A stretch of DNA of 64,000 nucleotides from Maribacter sp. PR1 (GTDB lineage: Bacteria; Bacteroidota; Bacteroidia; Flavobacteriales; Flavobacteriaceae): assembly GCF_028464145.1 (NCBI RefSeq), contig NZ_JAQPCG010000001.1:682001-746000 (forward strand), read 5' to 3'. The translations under genes and the position numbers were made by a program. Positions 52,228 to 63,100 of this stretch are shown piece by piece. Numbering within the stretch: position 1 is the stretch's first letter; each line of letters opens with the position of its first letter. The notes below the pieces were generated by a model that saw only the letters and a list, made by a program, of their open reading frames with translations, did not search any database and had not been told where the DNA came from.

Positions 52228-53187
52228 TACGATGGCTGTGTGGGTTCCATGGCCGCTTTGGAGGTCATCCAAACCTTAAATGAGAACAAAATCAAAACCC
52301 AACATCCTTTACAGGTCATTATCTTCTCCAATGAGGAAGGGGGTGTTATGGGCAGTCGGGCCATAGCCGGTCATTTAGGAAAAACTGCCTTTGGCGTTAA
52401 AAACTCCACGGGGTATTCCATGGGTGAAGGAATCATGCGTTTGGGGGGTGATACCACTCGCATTGCCGAAGTCGCAAGAAAAAAAGGGGATGTTGCCGCT
52501 TTCTTGGAACTTCATATTGAACAGGGAGGCACTTTGGAAAAGGAAAACATAGAAATCGGCGTAGTTGAAGGTATTGTTGGACTTAAATGGTGGGATGTTG
52601 AATTTACAGGTTTTGCGAATCACGCCGGTACAACGCCTATGGATGCAAGGCAAGATGCCCTCCTGGCAGCTGCTAAATATATTGTAGCCGTGAACGAGAT
52701 TACCAATAGTTTTGAGGGGGCTCAAGTAGGTACTGTCGGTAGAATTAAGGCAAATCCGGGAGCACCAAATGTAATTCCTGGAAAAGTGGTCGCCAGTCTA
52801 GAAATCAGGGACCTTTCTTCGGATGTCATTGAAAAAGTCTTCCATGCCATTAAAACTAAAACGGAAGTCATTGCGGCCTCTTCCAATGTCCAAGTTGAAT
52901 TCCATCCCTTAGATACTACTGCGGACCCAGCCATTATGAATTCAGAAATACAAAAAACCATAGCGGAAAGTGCCAAATCTTTGGGGTTAACCTTTAAATA
53001 TATGCCCAGTGGTGCGGGGCACGATGCCCAGGATATGGCGCTTATTGCTCCGACCGGAATGATTTTTGTCCCCAGCAAAGGTGGCATTAGCCACTCACCA
53101 AAAGAGTTCACTTCTGCCAAGGATATGGCTAACGGTGCCAATGTATTGCTTAAGACCTTACTTTCAATGGACAAAATGGTGGATTAA
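51889..53187 (+). CDS. Exported M20 family amidohydrolase (N-carbamoylase/allantoate hydrolase-like)
   Basis: A 432-residue zinc amidohydrolase of the hydantoinase/carbamoylase group. N-terminal signal peptide (residues about 1-23, FTIALASFISGYSQ). Zinc and catalytic residues are His104 in GSHIDRVP, Asp115 in GNYDGCVGS, Glu149/Glu150 in FSNEEGG, His in LELHIEQGG, and His in SGAGHDAQDMA. Family members cleave N-carbamoyl amino acids, allantoate or ureidoglycine; most are cytoplasmic, so the signal peptide is unusual and predicts a periplasmic location. The gene is intact despite the tandem duplication. Its start region is a copy of the original one, but it now lies 355 bases past the intact dehydrogenase gene. 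Confidence 0.9.
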   Translation: MNPQKIKQFVFTIALASFISGYSQVTVNQDRLEQRIFDLAKFGLQENGETERVAFSDANIEVNKWVISELTKMGLETHTDFAGNIVATRSGTKKNMKPIVFGSHIDRVPNGGNYDGCVGSMAALEVIQTLNENKIKTQHPLQVIIFSNEEGGVMGSRAIAGHLGKTAFGVKNSTGYSMGEGIMRLGGDTTRIAEVARKKGDVAAFLELHIEQGGTLEKENIEIGVVEGIVGLKWWDVEFTGFANHAGTTPMDARQDALLAAAKYIVAVNEITNSFEGAQVGTVGRIKANPGAPNVIPGKVVASLEIRDLSSDVIEKVFHAIKTKTEVIAASSNVQVEFHPLDTTADPAIMNSEIQKTIAESAKSLGLTFKYMPSGAGHDAQDMALIAPTGMIFVPSKGGISHSPKEFTSAKDMANGANVLLKTLLSMDKMVD

Positions 53188-53256
53188 TATAGCTGGTAAG
53201 ATTCATTTTCGAGGTATAATTGCTAACTTGGAACTTCATCCGTAAAGCATAAGAAA

Positions 53257-54810
53257 ATGAAAAAACAACTACTCTTTACCTTATTATTTGTACTAGGTTT
53301 ATCGCTCACAGCAAGGGCACAAACTACCGAAGAAATCGTTGCCGCCATCGAAAAAGAGGGAACGGAAAACTCCCAGCTGGAAGAATTGGCGTATCAGCTT
53401 ATGGATTTTAACGGACCAAGATTAGTTGGAACACCTGAAATGAAATCCGCCCACGATTGGGCCGTTAAAACATACAAAAAATGGGGGATTGATGCAGAAA
53501 GCCAGCAGTGGGGTACATGGAAAGGATGGCAAAGAGGCATTACCCATGTAGATATGGTATCACCTAGGATAGCTTCCCTACATGCCACACAATTGGCATG
53601 GAATCCTAGTACCGGAAAAAAAGGAGTCACTGCAGAATTAATTACGCTACCCAAAGTCAACGATTCCGTGGCATTTGCAAATTGGTTACCCAATGCAAAA
53701 GATAAAATTGTCATGGTAAGTATGATGCAACCTACCGGTAGACCTGATGATAATTGGGAAGAATTTGCAACGGAAAAATCCTTTACTAAAATGAAGGAGG
53801 AAAGAGCAGAAATGGAAAAAGCTTGGCGCCAAAATATGGACAATACGGGATATTCCAGCAGAACCATTAACAAGGTTTTGGAAGAAGCTGGTGCTGTAGG
53901 TATTGCTCAGTCCCGTTGGTCTAGAGGTTTTGGAGCTAATAAAATATTCAGTGCTGGTACGGATAAAATTCCTGTAGTTGACATTTCTTTGGAAGATTAT
54001 GGAATGTTGTATAGAATGGTGGAACATGGCGTGAAACCTGAAATAAAAATTGTAGCGGAATCAAAAGATTTGGGAGAGGTACCCACTTTTAATACCATCG
54101 CCACCATTCCTGGAACGGAACTACCCGATGAATATGTGATTCTTTCCGCCCATTTTGATTCTTGGGATGGAGCTACTGGAGCTACGGATAATGGTACCGG
54201 AACCATTACGATGTTAGAAGCTGCCAGAATTTTGAAAAAAGTATATCCCAACCCAAAAAGGACCATTCTAATAGGTCACTGGGGAAGCGAGGAGCAAGGC
54301 CTTAATGGGTCAAGGGCATTTGTGGAAGATAATCCAAAAATCGTGGAAGGCCTGCAAGCACTTTTCAATCAGGATAATGGTACGGGAAGGGTAGTACGTA
54401 TTTCAGGACAAGGCTTTTTAAATTCCTATGCCTATATAGGAAAATGGTTAGAGGCTGTTCCCGATGCCTATAAAAACGAGATTGAAACCACTTTTCCCGG
54501 AACTCCAGGTGGAGGAGGTTCCGACTATGCATCCTTTGTGGCTGCCGGTGCCCCTGCATTTTCGTTAAGCTCTTTGAGCTGGGCCTATTGGAACTATACT
54601 TGGCATACTAATTTGGACACGTACGACAAAATTGTGTTTGACGATGTCCGAAACAACGCCATCTTAACAGCTATTTTAACCTATATGGCCTGTGAGGACC
54701 CTGAAAAAACATCTCGTGAAAAAGCGGTATTGGGTATCAATCCAAGAACGGGAGAGCAACGGGAATGGCCATCCCAACGAAGTCCCACTAGAAAGGGAGG
54801 ATTGGATTAA
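53257..54810 (+). CDS. Exported M28 family peptidase
   Basis: A 517-residue zinc aminopeptidase or carboxypeptidase-like enzyme with a signal peptide (MKKQLLFTLLFVLGLSLTARA). The metal-binding segments are readable: His and Asp in LSAHFDSWDGATGATDNGTG (two-metal site), Glu-Glu in GSEEQGLNGSRAF, Asp in GGGSDYASF, and His in YTWHTNLDTYDKI. An inserted PA-like region (about residues 100-260) precedes the catalytic domain. Probably degrades peptides in the periplasm or outside the cell. Three bases from the convergent multi-domain gene's stop. Confidence 0.93.
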   Translation: MKKQLLFTLLFVLGLSLTARAQTTEEIVAAIEKEGTENSQLEELAYQLMDFNGPRLVGTPEMKSAHDWAVKTYKKWGIDAESQQWGTWKGWQRGITHVDMVSPRIASLHATQLAWNPSTGKKGVTAELITLPKVNDSVAFANWLPNAKDKIVMVSMMQPTGRPDDNWEEFATEKSFTKMKEERAEMEKAWRQNMDNTGYSSRTINKVLEEAGAVGIAQSRWSRGFGANKIFSAGTDKIPVVDISLEDYGMLYRMVEHGVKPEIKIVAESKDLGEVPTFNTIATIPGTELPDEYVILSAHFDSWDGATGATDNGTGTITMLEAARILKKVYPNPKRTILIGHWGSEEQGLNGSRAFVEDNPKIVEGLQALFNQDNGTGRVVRISGQGFLNSYAYIGKWLEAVPDAYKNEIETTFPGTPGGGGSDYASFVAAGAPAFSLSSLSWAYWNYTWHTNLDTYDKIVFDDVRNNAILTAILTYMACEDPEKTSREKAVLGINPRTGEQREWPSQRSPTRKGGLD

Positions 54811-54813
54811 CTG

Positions 54814-57381
54814 TTATAACTGATTTTCCATTTCAAGATTGTCCACCGATTGGAGTGCCTTTTTTATCGCGCCACTCCAAAGGGCATATCCCCTTTTGTT
54901 CAAGTGTAGCCCATCGGACATATACAATTCGGGTATCGGTCTATTTTCCGTGGTAATCATCTGGCCGAAAACATTAATGTATTGCGCATTGAGTTCGGTA
55001 ATCATATATTTGGACAATAATAGATTGGTTTCCATAATCAGGGGAATCAATGCTTGGCGTTCAACACTTGGCTTCAGGCTTATCAAGGCCAATTCTATAC
55101 TGGGGTATCTGTTATATATCATATGGACCAATTCTTTACAATCGGCCAGAACCTCTTGGGGGGCCCTCCCTTCACTTAAATCGTTCTCACCGGCGTAAAG
55201 CACTATTTTAGATGGATGTACATCTTTGAACACTTCTTCAAAATAATGGATACACCATGCAAAGGAAGAACCTCCAAAACCTAGATTGAGCACATTCATA
55301 GGCTCTAAATCTCGCTGCATATTGACCCATAAACGTATGGAAGAACTCCCGTAAAAGGCAATAAGGTTTTCTTGGTCCGTTAATTTTCCGACCCTTCTTC
55401 TAAGCCTTTTTATTTCATTTCGCCATATTTCAGGTGGTTCTTGCAAATCCTCTGTATCCGTGGGTGACATAAACAAATGCTCCGCCCTGGATATTGCATC
55501 CTTAACATACTGCTTATACTTCTCTTGATACTCGTTTACAAAACGAACCAAGTCCTCTATCTTTCTTGAAGGCACTTTTTCACTCAATTTAAACGGTTTC
55601 TTTATACTGCAATAATACAGGGATTTTCCAATCCTATGATCAAAATTAACCATTACTACAGGTACTATGTAAGGTTCCGGGTCAGAATATAGGGCCAGTT
55701 TGAAAGTCCCCAATTTAAATGGTCCCGGGGAATCCTCCGTCCTATAAGAGGTGCCCTCGGGACTGATGATTAAATTGTACTTGTCCTGCAAATGTTTAGA
55801 AGCCTGACTATAGAAAATGCTCCTAGACGCTAGCTTCTCTTCCCGCGAAGTCTCATCGGATTCCTTGGTGTATACATTGATATAGCCTAGATTATCATAA
55901 TAATTTTGATGCCCGTACTCCTGTCCCTTCCCCACTCTAACCGTCCTGATACCCGGCTCACCATACTTCTTGTACAGTACCATGGAACTTAAAAAATGGG
56001 AATCCAAAGTGATTTGAAAACTATTGTTAAGGGTATAATAGGAGTCATTGATCAAGTGATTATAAATAAAAACATGACCTGAATCTTCCGGGAGGTTTTC
56101 CCATCCCTCTATGAGGTGCGGTACATTATCAAAAACTTTCGTCGTTATTTCCGCACAGGCTCGTCGATTACTAATCGCGCCTTCGCTGTTCTTCTCGGCA
56201 ACGGTTTCGTAAACATGCTGAAGCCCTTTAACAAAATTCAATTCCTTTTTGTCTTCTGCCAATAATTCTAAACTCAAGGAAGCCAAATGTCTTTCCAATG
56301 AGGAGCCTGTATTGAGAATTTCGGAAAGTACTCGATAAGCATAAGGCTTGGTATTTATATTTTTCAATAAGTGCGGCACTTGGTGTAAAGGAGAGGATAG
56401 GGCAATCCTGGATTTGTTATTGTTTATCAACTGATACACCGCTTGTAAATTGTGCTTTCCCAGGAGTCCAACATACCTTACAAAAGCGGCGTTTAACTGG
56501 TTGCCCATCAACCACAATAACTGTTTAAAAAATTGTTTTTCAAAAGACTTATCGGAATCAAAAAGCTGGGCGAATTCCGATTGCGGAATAAAATATGCCG
56601 ATGTCTTTGTTATGGTAATCGCAGAACAAATATCTTTTTCACCTAATAGTGAGGACCATCCAAAAATAAAGCCGGAGTTCTTTATGGAGCGTTGTTGTAT
56701 TTCAATATTATTTTCAATCCGTTTAATGGACACTTCTCCTTCTATGAGTATAAAAAGACCATTACTAGAACCTTCTTGTATATAAAGGATTTCATCCGGC
56801 TCATATTCCCTACGCTCCGCAATTTTCGCCATGTGCGTTAGATATTTTTCCTCAAAATAATCCAGAAAGGGAGAACGGCGCATCAAGGCAACAATCTCTG
56901 TTTGTTCGGTATCGGGTGATATATAAAACTCTCGATCCTCCACGAAGGGTTGAAACCGTACAGGGCTTAAAAGCTCTGTTTGCTTTAGTAAAGCAGTCCG
57001 TAACTGATGGTATAGTTTTACACCGATACCTTTAAGCAAGGTATTTTCGCCATCATGTTTAATATAATCCTTGAGTTCTATTAACGGAACCTCGAAAAAG
57101 ACCGCCTTTGGGGATGAAACTATGGCCTTGTAGGTATATCTTTTTCTAGAATTAAAACCATTTAGTCCAATGGTAGTAAAAGGCTCTGAACAGTTGTTTA
57201 CTAGAATATCATTTTCAGGGTTTTCTACGGAAATATAATAGTCTATACTACCTTCCAATAACCATCGGAACGTTTTTACCTTTCTGTGAATATCACAGAT
57301 AACATAGTCCTTTGGATAACTTTGGGTACTGCCCGTGGGAAAATACCCCTTCAATGCCTCAAAACTAATTTTTTCTTCCAA
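54814..57381 (-). CDS. Multi-domain protein: cNMP-binding, acyltransferase and SGNH hydrolase
   Basis: An 855-residue protein with no signal peptide. Residues about 1-140 and 165-290 look like cyclic-nucleotide-binding folds (ILYIQEGSSNGLFILIEGEVS in the second). A helical region of about 120 residues follows. Around 410-640 lies a PlsC-like acyltransferase with YNHLINDS near 440 and SPEGT near 540; the H-x4-D motif is imperfect here (H-x3-D). About 670-850 is an SGNH/GDSL hydrolase: GSSSIRLW (Ser), LGFGGSSF, AGENDL, SDGLHLN (Asp and His). The combination suggests lipid remodelling controlled by a ligand. The start is TTG 57381; no in-frame ATG precedes it nearby. Confidence 0.85.
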   Translation of the reverse strand: MEEKISFEALKGYFPTGSTQSYPKDYVICDIHRKVKTFRWLLEGSIDYYISVENPENDILVNNCSEPFTTIGLNGFNSRKRYTYKAIVSSPKAVFFEVPLIELKDYIKHDGENTLLKGIGVKLYHQLRTALLKQTELLSPVRFQPFVEDREFYISPDTEQTEIVALMRRSPFLDYFEEKYLTHMAKIAERREYEPDEILYIQEGSSNGLFILIEGEVSIKRIENNIEIQQRSIKNSGFIFGWSSLLGEKDICSAITITKTSAYFIPQSEFAQLFDSDKSFEKQFFKQLLWLMGNQLNAAFVRYVGLLGKHNLQAVYQLINNNKSRIALSSPLHQVPHLLKNINTKPYAYRVLSEILNTGSSLERHLASLSLELLAEDKKELNFVKGLQHVYETVAEKNSEGAISNRRACAEITTKVFDNVPHLIEGWENLPEDSGHVFIYNHLINDSYYTLNNSFQITLDSHFLSSMVLYKKYGEPGIRTVRVGKGQEYGHQNYYDNLGYINVYTKESDETSREEKLASRSIFYSQASKHLQDKYNLIISPEGTSYRTEDSPGPFKLGTFKLALYSDPEPYIVPVVMVNFDHRIGKSLYYCSIKKPFKLSEKVPSRKIEDLVRFVNEYQEKYKQYVKDAISRAEHLFMSPTDTEDLQEPPEIWRNEIKRLRRRVGKLTDQENLIAFYGSSSIRLWVNMQRDLEPMNVLNLGFGGSSFAWCIHYFEEVFKDVHPSKIVLYAGENDLSEGRAPQEVLADCKELVHMIYNRYPSIELALISLKPSVERQALIPLIMETNLLLSKYMITELNAQYINVFGQMITTENRPIPELYMSDGLHLNKRGYALWSGAIKKALQSVDNLEMENQL

Positions 57382-57645
57382 AAAGTTATGTTTTACTCAC
57401 CCAGAGGGCAGACTAACTTATTAAGATTAAACTTAAAAACGAAGTTTAAAACACATTAAAATCAATTTGTCAATATCGGTGATAGTTATTTGAGAATCGG
57501 CAATTATTATGGCTCCTTTTATGCAATACAAGAACTGGAATAGGTGAAAAATAAAGAAATTAAAGAGGTCTAGAATTAAACTTTTCAAAAAATCCAATAC
57601 TCCATTTCCTTAGGACAGCACTTTAAACTTTATTAGTAGTACCTC
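57382..57645. other. Intergenic region between two minus-strand genes, nothing clear
   Basis: This 264-base AT-rich stretch lies between two minus-strand genes. It must contain the promoter of the cNMP-acyltransferase-SGNH gene, but no consensus box or hairpin stands out. Confidence 0.4.
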
Positions 57646-59976
57646 TTAAAAAGCTTTAACCAATTTTCCTGATACACCGTTAGGGGTTATCGCATATGCC
57701 CTTAGGTTTATATCGGTGACATCTTCGGGCGAGTCCAAGGTAATGACCGCTTGGCCCTTTTCATCCGTTTCAAGGTCTGGGTTCCAGTATAGCAAATTCA
57801 ATCCCCGCATTTCCCGCTTTGAAACATCCTCAAAATTTATAGTGGGTTCATAACCTTTAAAATCCAATTTCCCTTCTTTTCGGTTTATGAATTCATTTTC
57901 AGAACCATTTCGTGTAGATATGAGGAATGCTCCCCCAGTACCGCGCGAACCAAACATAGCGGCGTCCGGACCAAAAACAAATTCAATTTTATAAACATCT
58001 GCTGGCGAAACCAAACTCATCACTTGGGCTAAAGGAGTTTGTCCGTCGAGAGTGGCTATACCCTCTCCCGCTACAATAAATCCATCAACAACATATAGTG
58101 GGGCCAATCCTTTTAATGAACTAATAGATGGGTTAAAAGTTCCTATATTAGCTACGTTTACGCCAACGAATTCAGAAAGCATCTGTTCAAGAGGTTTTGG
58201 TTTTTCTTGATCTTGAAATTTAACCATACTTAATGAACTTGTCTCCGGGAGACTATAATTTGATGGACTATAATATTTATCAATCTTCTTGTCTGCAACC
58301 TCGACTTCGTCCAATTCAATTAAATCCTTATCATCAACATAACCTAGGTAATCTTTTGAAGGCGTCCTTTTACCTGGATGTGTTTCATGTTCAGGTAAAT
58401 TCGAATTATCAAATGAAAGAGGTGCCATAGGAGAGTTTACTCGTCTCACCCTTACCAGCCGTTCCTTGGTATTGTCCCCCTTGGTCCTGAATACCAATTC
58501 CGCTTCCCCGGTAAGGTCAAGATTTTGAAGGGACAACAAACCTTGGTCATTCGTTTTGGTTTCAATAATGGTATTTTCCGTTTTCGATATGCCCATTACC
58601 TGAATCGCTGTATTGCGTAAAAGGCTGTTGTTTAAATCGTAGGCATATCCATTAAATTCGAGCCCGTTGGAAGTTTGGCTACCTATTGAACTATTTGCGG
58701 AATTTAAATTCGTATTCAGTAATTGAACGTTTAAATCATTTAGAAAAAGCTCTTTCCTTTGTTCCTTGATGTCACCAAAACTTTCATGGACTGCATCCCC
58801 GGATACATTGAAGATGTTCAATTGATCACAGGAATTGGTTGCTTCAATTGTTTCGGCCAATGGATTAATACTAACGGACAACTTGGTTTTAACCGGATTT
58901 TCATTTTCATCCGTCACCTGTAACCTTATTTTTCCCCGTCCGTCATCAGAATCGGACAACACATTCGCTTCAATGTTCAACATGCCGTGATTGAGCATAA
59001 AAGGTCTAGAGGTCAACACATTGCCTTCGTTATCCCGAATCTGAAAATTGAAAATCCCATTAGGCAAATTGTTTTTGTTTAACCTAAAATCAATTTCATG
59101 GCCATTTTTAAAGTCCAACTGAGTTTCTAAGTAAGTATCGCCGCCCAAAGTCGCGACCAATTTTACATTCTTATCTTCCAAAACCGGTGTAACTCGAGCC
59201 TTGACTTTTATTTTTTCCGAATCTACACTGTTAATCTGTAATTGGTAACCTTCCTCTACCTTGTAGGGTATTGGATGGTTCGATCCGTTCAACAGTGCTA
59301 TCCTATAGTTAGCGAGTTTCCGGGGTTTCAAAATGGCAGTTGCCAAACAATCCCCGAATTTAAATACATCGGCCACTTTACTGCCTTGACTGTCTTCTAC
59401 GGCACCAATTCGTCCATTTTCGAATTGATTATTATCGTTTAATTTGATTACCAACCTGTTTTCATATCCCTGTATCAATAAACCACCCTCTGGCACTACG
59501 CTAACAATGGAATTATTGGTTTTTATATCATCCCGCTCAATCTCACCAATTAAAACTTCTTGAATAGAATAGGCATCTGGATAGTTCTTCATTCGATTTG
59601 TATAGGCCCTCAAAATGTACTTTCCAGGCTCTAGCTTTTTATCAAGACTCAAGTTCCCATTTACTACGCCATCGACTATTTTATGGGATTGCGTTTTTAT
59701 TATTTTGGATTGCGCATCCAACAATTCTACAACCAGTACATTGCTTCTTGTATCGCCCTTAAAATAAAAGTCAGAAAAAATATAGCTTTTAAAAAATATG
59801 GTCCCTTGCTCCAAATGCCCGTTCGCCACATGAAGTATCACTTGTTCCTTGGGTAATTCATAGGAATCCTTTGCATATATTATACTATCCGTAGTTTTGG
59901 AGAACCCATGGTCAAAGCAAGCAAAAAAGAAAATCAGAACTAAAAAGGTTTTGTACTTAATAGAGGAAAGCTGCAT
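57646..59976 (-). CDS. MG2-like exported protein with TonB-plug domain
   Basis: A 776-residue exported protein (signal about residues 5-26, YKTFLVLIFFFACFDHGFS). The N-terminal third resembles the MG2-type beta domains of alpha-2-macroglobulin (YELPKEQVILHVANGHLEQGT; KLEPGKYILRAYTNRMKNYP). A carboxypeptidase-regulatory-like segment follows (NGYAYDLNNSLLRNTAIQVMG). Residues about 590-695 are a TonB-receptor plug (LEQMLSEFVGVNVANIG, PLYVVDGFIVAGEG, IEFVFGPDAAMFGSRGTGG). There is no beta-barrel; the last ~60 residues are an Ig-like sheet (LYWNPDLETDEKGQAVITLD). Such barrel-less plug proteins are common in Bacteroidota and uncharacterised; a surface or periplasmic ligand role is possible. Confidence 0.85.
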   Translation of the reverse strand: MQLSSIKYKTFLVLIFFFACFDHGFSKTTDSIIYAKDSYELPKEQVILHVANGHLEQGTIFFKSYIFSDFYFKGDTRSNVLVVELLDAQSKIIKTQSHKIVDGVVNGNLSLDKKLEPGKYILRAYTNRMKNYPDAYSIQEVLIGEIERDDIKTNNSIVSVVPEGGLLIQGYENRLVIKLNDNNQFENGRIGAVEDSQGSKVADVFKFGDCLATAILKPRKLANYRIALLNGSNHPIPYKVEEGYQLQINSVDSEKIKVKARVTPVLEDKNVKLVATLGGDTYLETQLDFKNGHEIDFRLNKNNLPNGIFNFQIRDNEGNVLTSRPFMLNHGMLNIEANVLSDSDDGRGKIRLQVTDENENPVKTKLSVSINPLAETIEATNSCDQLNIFNVSGDAVHESFGDIKEQRKELFLNDLNVQLLNTNLNSANSSIGSQTSNGLEFNGYAYDLNNSLLRNTAIQVMGISKTENTIIETKTNDQGLLSLQNLDLTGEAELVFRTKGDNTKERLVRVRRVNSPMAPLSFDNSNLPEHETHPGKRTPSKDYLGYVDDKDLIELDEVEVADKKIDKYYSPSNYSLPETSSLSMVKFQDQEKPKPLEQMLSEFVGVNVANIGTFNPSISSLKGLAPLYVVDGFIVAGEGIATLDGQTPLAQVMSLVSPADVYKIEFVFGPDAAMFGSRGTGGAFLISTRNGSENEFINRKEGKLDFKGYEPTINFEDVSKREMRGLNLLYWNPDLETDEKGQAVITLDSPEDVTDINLRAYAITPNGVSGKLVKAF

Positions 59977-60190
59977 AATTCAAGGTTTTTATTCTCCATT
60001 AAGTTAATAATTAAATCATTATTCCGAACTTATATCTATTCGTTTTAATTGATTATTAACAGTTTACAATAACTATCAAAATTAAAAAACAGTTCCTCTT
60101 TTTTAGGATTTGAAAAGCTCGTTAAAACTCTTTAGAAACCCATAATCTATTTTCTTATCTTACCCTTCCAATTTTGAAAACCGACCGAAT

Positions 60191-63100
60191 ATGAAAACCA
60201 TCCGACTATTGCTTCTTGTTGCCCTAATATTTCCTTTGGCAATGCATTCACAACGCAAAAAAAACAAAAACCAATCGGACTATGTACAAGTTCAGGACTC
60301 CATGTTCACCAGCCTTAAGTGGCGTAACATAGGACCGTCCAGAGGCGGAAGAAGTGTCGCCTCTACCGGGGTCATTGGGGAGCCCATGACCTATTACATG
60401 GGAACCGTAGGTGGTGGCATCTACAAAACGACCGATGACGGAATAACTTGGAAAAATATTTCGGACGGATTTTTAAAAACCGGTACTGTTGGAGCTATTT
60501 CCGTAGCCGAAAGCAATCCCAATATCGTGTTTGCCGGGATGGGTGAGCATGCAGCAAGAGGGGTGATGACCTCCATGGGTGATGGAATGTATAAATCTAC
60601 CGATGCCGGAAAAACATGGACCCATGTGGGATTGGATGAGACAAGACATATTTCGGATGTTATTATTCATCCTACCAATCCAGACATTGTTTTTGTAGCA
60701 GCCCAGGGGGCGCAATACGGTCCCAGTGCGCAACGAGGTATCTATCGTTCAACCGATGGGGGTGCTACTTGGGAAAACGTACTCTTTGTGAATAACAATA
60801 CCGGGGCCTCTTCCTTATCGATGGATATGAAAAACCCCTTGATATTATATGCGGCCATGTGGCAACACAGAAGATACCCTTGGGTCATGGAATCGGGAGG
60901 TGAAAATTCCGGGATTTATAAATCCACCGATGGGGGTACTACTTGGAATCAGCTAAAAGAAGGGTTGCCTGAGGAAATGGGGAAAATTGGAATATCCGTT
61001 TCGCGAGCCAATCCTGAAAAAGTATTTGCCGTGATTGAGGCAGAAGGTGAAAAAGGCGGTGTATATCGGTCCGATAATGCCGGTAAAAAATGGGCACAGG
61101 TCAACAAGGACCGTATCAATATCGCTAGATCTTGGTATTACATGGAAATTTTCGCGGACCCTCAAAATGAAAATATAGTGTATGTTTTGAACGCCCCAGT
61201 TACCAAGTCCATTGATGGAGGAAAAACGTTTACACCTGTACCTACTCCTCACGGAGACAACCACCATTTATGGATCAACCCTTATGACAACCAGAAGATG
61301 GTCAATTCCAACGATGGGGGTGCCAATGTTTCCAATAATGGAGGTAAAAGCTGGAGTACCCAAGAAAATCAAACCACGGCACAGTTTTATAGAGTCATTA
61401 CCGATAATCTGTTTCCCTACAACGTTTATGGCGGACAACAGGATAATTCCACCGTCGCCATCGCTTCCAGAACCAATGATTCCGGTATCGATTGGAAGGA
61501 TTGGCATGCCGTTGCCGGGGGAGAAAGTGCCTTCTTGGCCTTTGACCCGGACGACCCAAAATTAATTTATGGAGGAACCTACCAAGGAAATATTGATAAG
61601 TGGGATGCCGAAACCAAGGAATCAAAACCTATAAAGGAATATCCAGAACTTGGACTCAGTATTGCTCCAAAGGATTCTAGATACCGTTATAATTGGAATG
61701 CTCCTATAATTACGTCCCCACATAATAGAAAAACCATTTACCATGCCGGGAATGTTGTTTTTAAGTCCACGGATGAAGGAATCAGTTGGACGCCAATTAG
61801 TCCCGACCTCACAAAAAATGAGAAGGATAAACATGGCGCAGGTGGAACCCCGTTTACCAATGAAGCCGCAGGTGGGGAAAATTACAACACCATTACCTAC
61901 TTGGTAGAATCTCCACACGAGGAGGGCGTTCTTTGGGCAGGAAATGACGACGGTCTATTGCATATGACCAAGGACGGAGGACAAAACTGGCAAAATGTAA
62001 CCCCGGAGGGTATCCAGGACGGAATCGTAAATAGTATAGAGGTTTCCCCTCATGATCCAGCTACCGCATACGTAGTGGTCATGCGCTATAAGTCCATGGA
62101 CTTGAATTCCCATATTTTTAAGACTACAGATTACGGTACCACTTGGACAAAAATCGTGAACGGTATTACTGGGGAACATAATTTTACAAGGGTCGTTCGT
62201 GAGGACAAAAAAGTAAAAGGCCTGCTCTATGCAGGTACCGAAACTGGCCTGTTTATTTCCTTAAACGATGGATTAAATTGGCAACCCTTACAATTAAACC
62301 TACCCGTAGTTCCCATCAATGACCTCATTATCCAGGACAACGATTTGGTGGCCGCCACAGCAGGTAGGGCCTTTTGGATATTGGATGACCTTTCGGCATT
62401 GCAAAACATAAAGACCCAGAAACAACAGGTTTCCATTTTTCAGCCTAAGGATACCTACCTGTTTTTTGGAGGATATAACGAAAAGCCTGTTCCCGGAGTG
62501 GGGTCCAACCCAAAAAGTGGGGTAACCTTTGATTATTATTTGGAATCAAAATTGGATTCTACGGAACTCCAACTAGAAGTGCTGCATAATGGTGAAGTCA
62601 TTCGCACCATCACCAACAAGAAACCAAAGGATTTTAAATCTTGGCCGGGAGGTCCTTCAAAACCGGAAGTCCTACCTTCCAAAAAAGGGTACAATCGCTA
62701 TACTTGGAACTTTAGGAAAGACCCACTTCCTGCCGTGGACAAAGTTTTTGTTTATGGAGGGGACCAAGGATCCACTATTGGCCCAGGCACGTACACATTG
62801 CGCTTATCAACGCCTGAAACCTCTTCGGAAACCAGCGTAAACGTATTGGCCAATCCCAATATTGATGCATCCCCTGCCGATTACCAAGAACAACAAGAGG
62901 TTTTAAACACTATCGATAGAACCGTTGTGGAAATTCATGAAGCGGTCAATGCCATGCGCTCTGCCAAATCCCAACTAAAAGCATACAAGAAGCTTTTGAA
63001 GGAAACCGAAAAAGCAACTGAACTCCTGACGCAGGGAGATTCCATTTTGGAACATATAACGGATTGGGAAGAAAAATTAATTCAGCCGAAACAAAAAACG

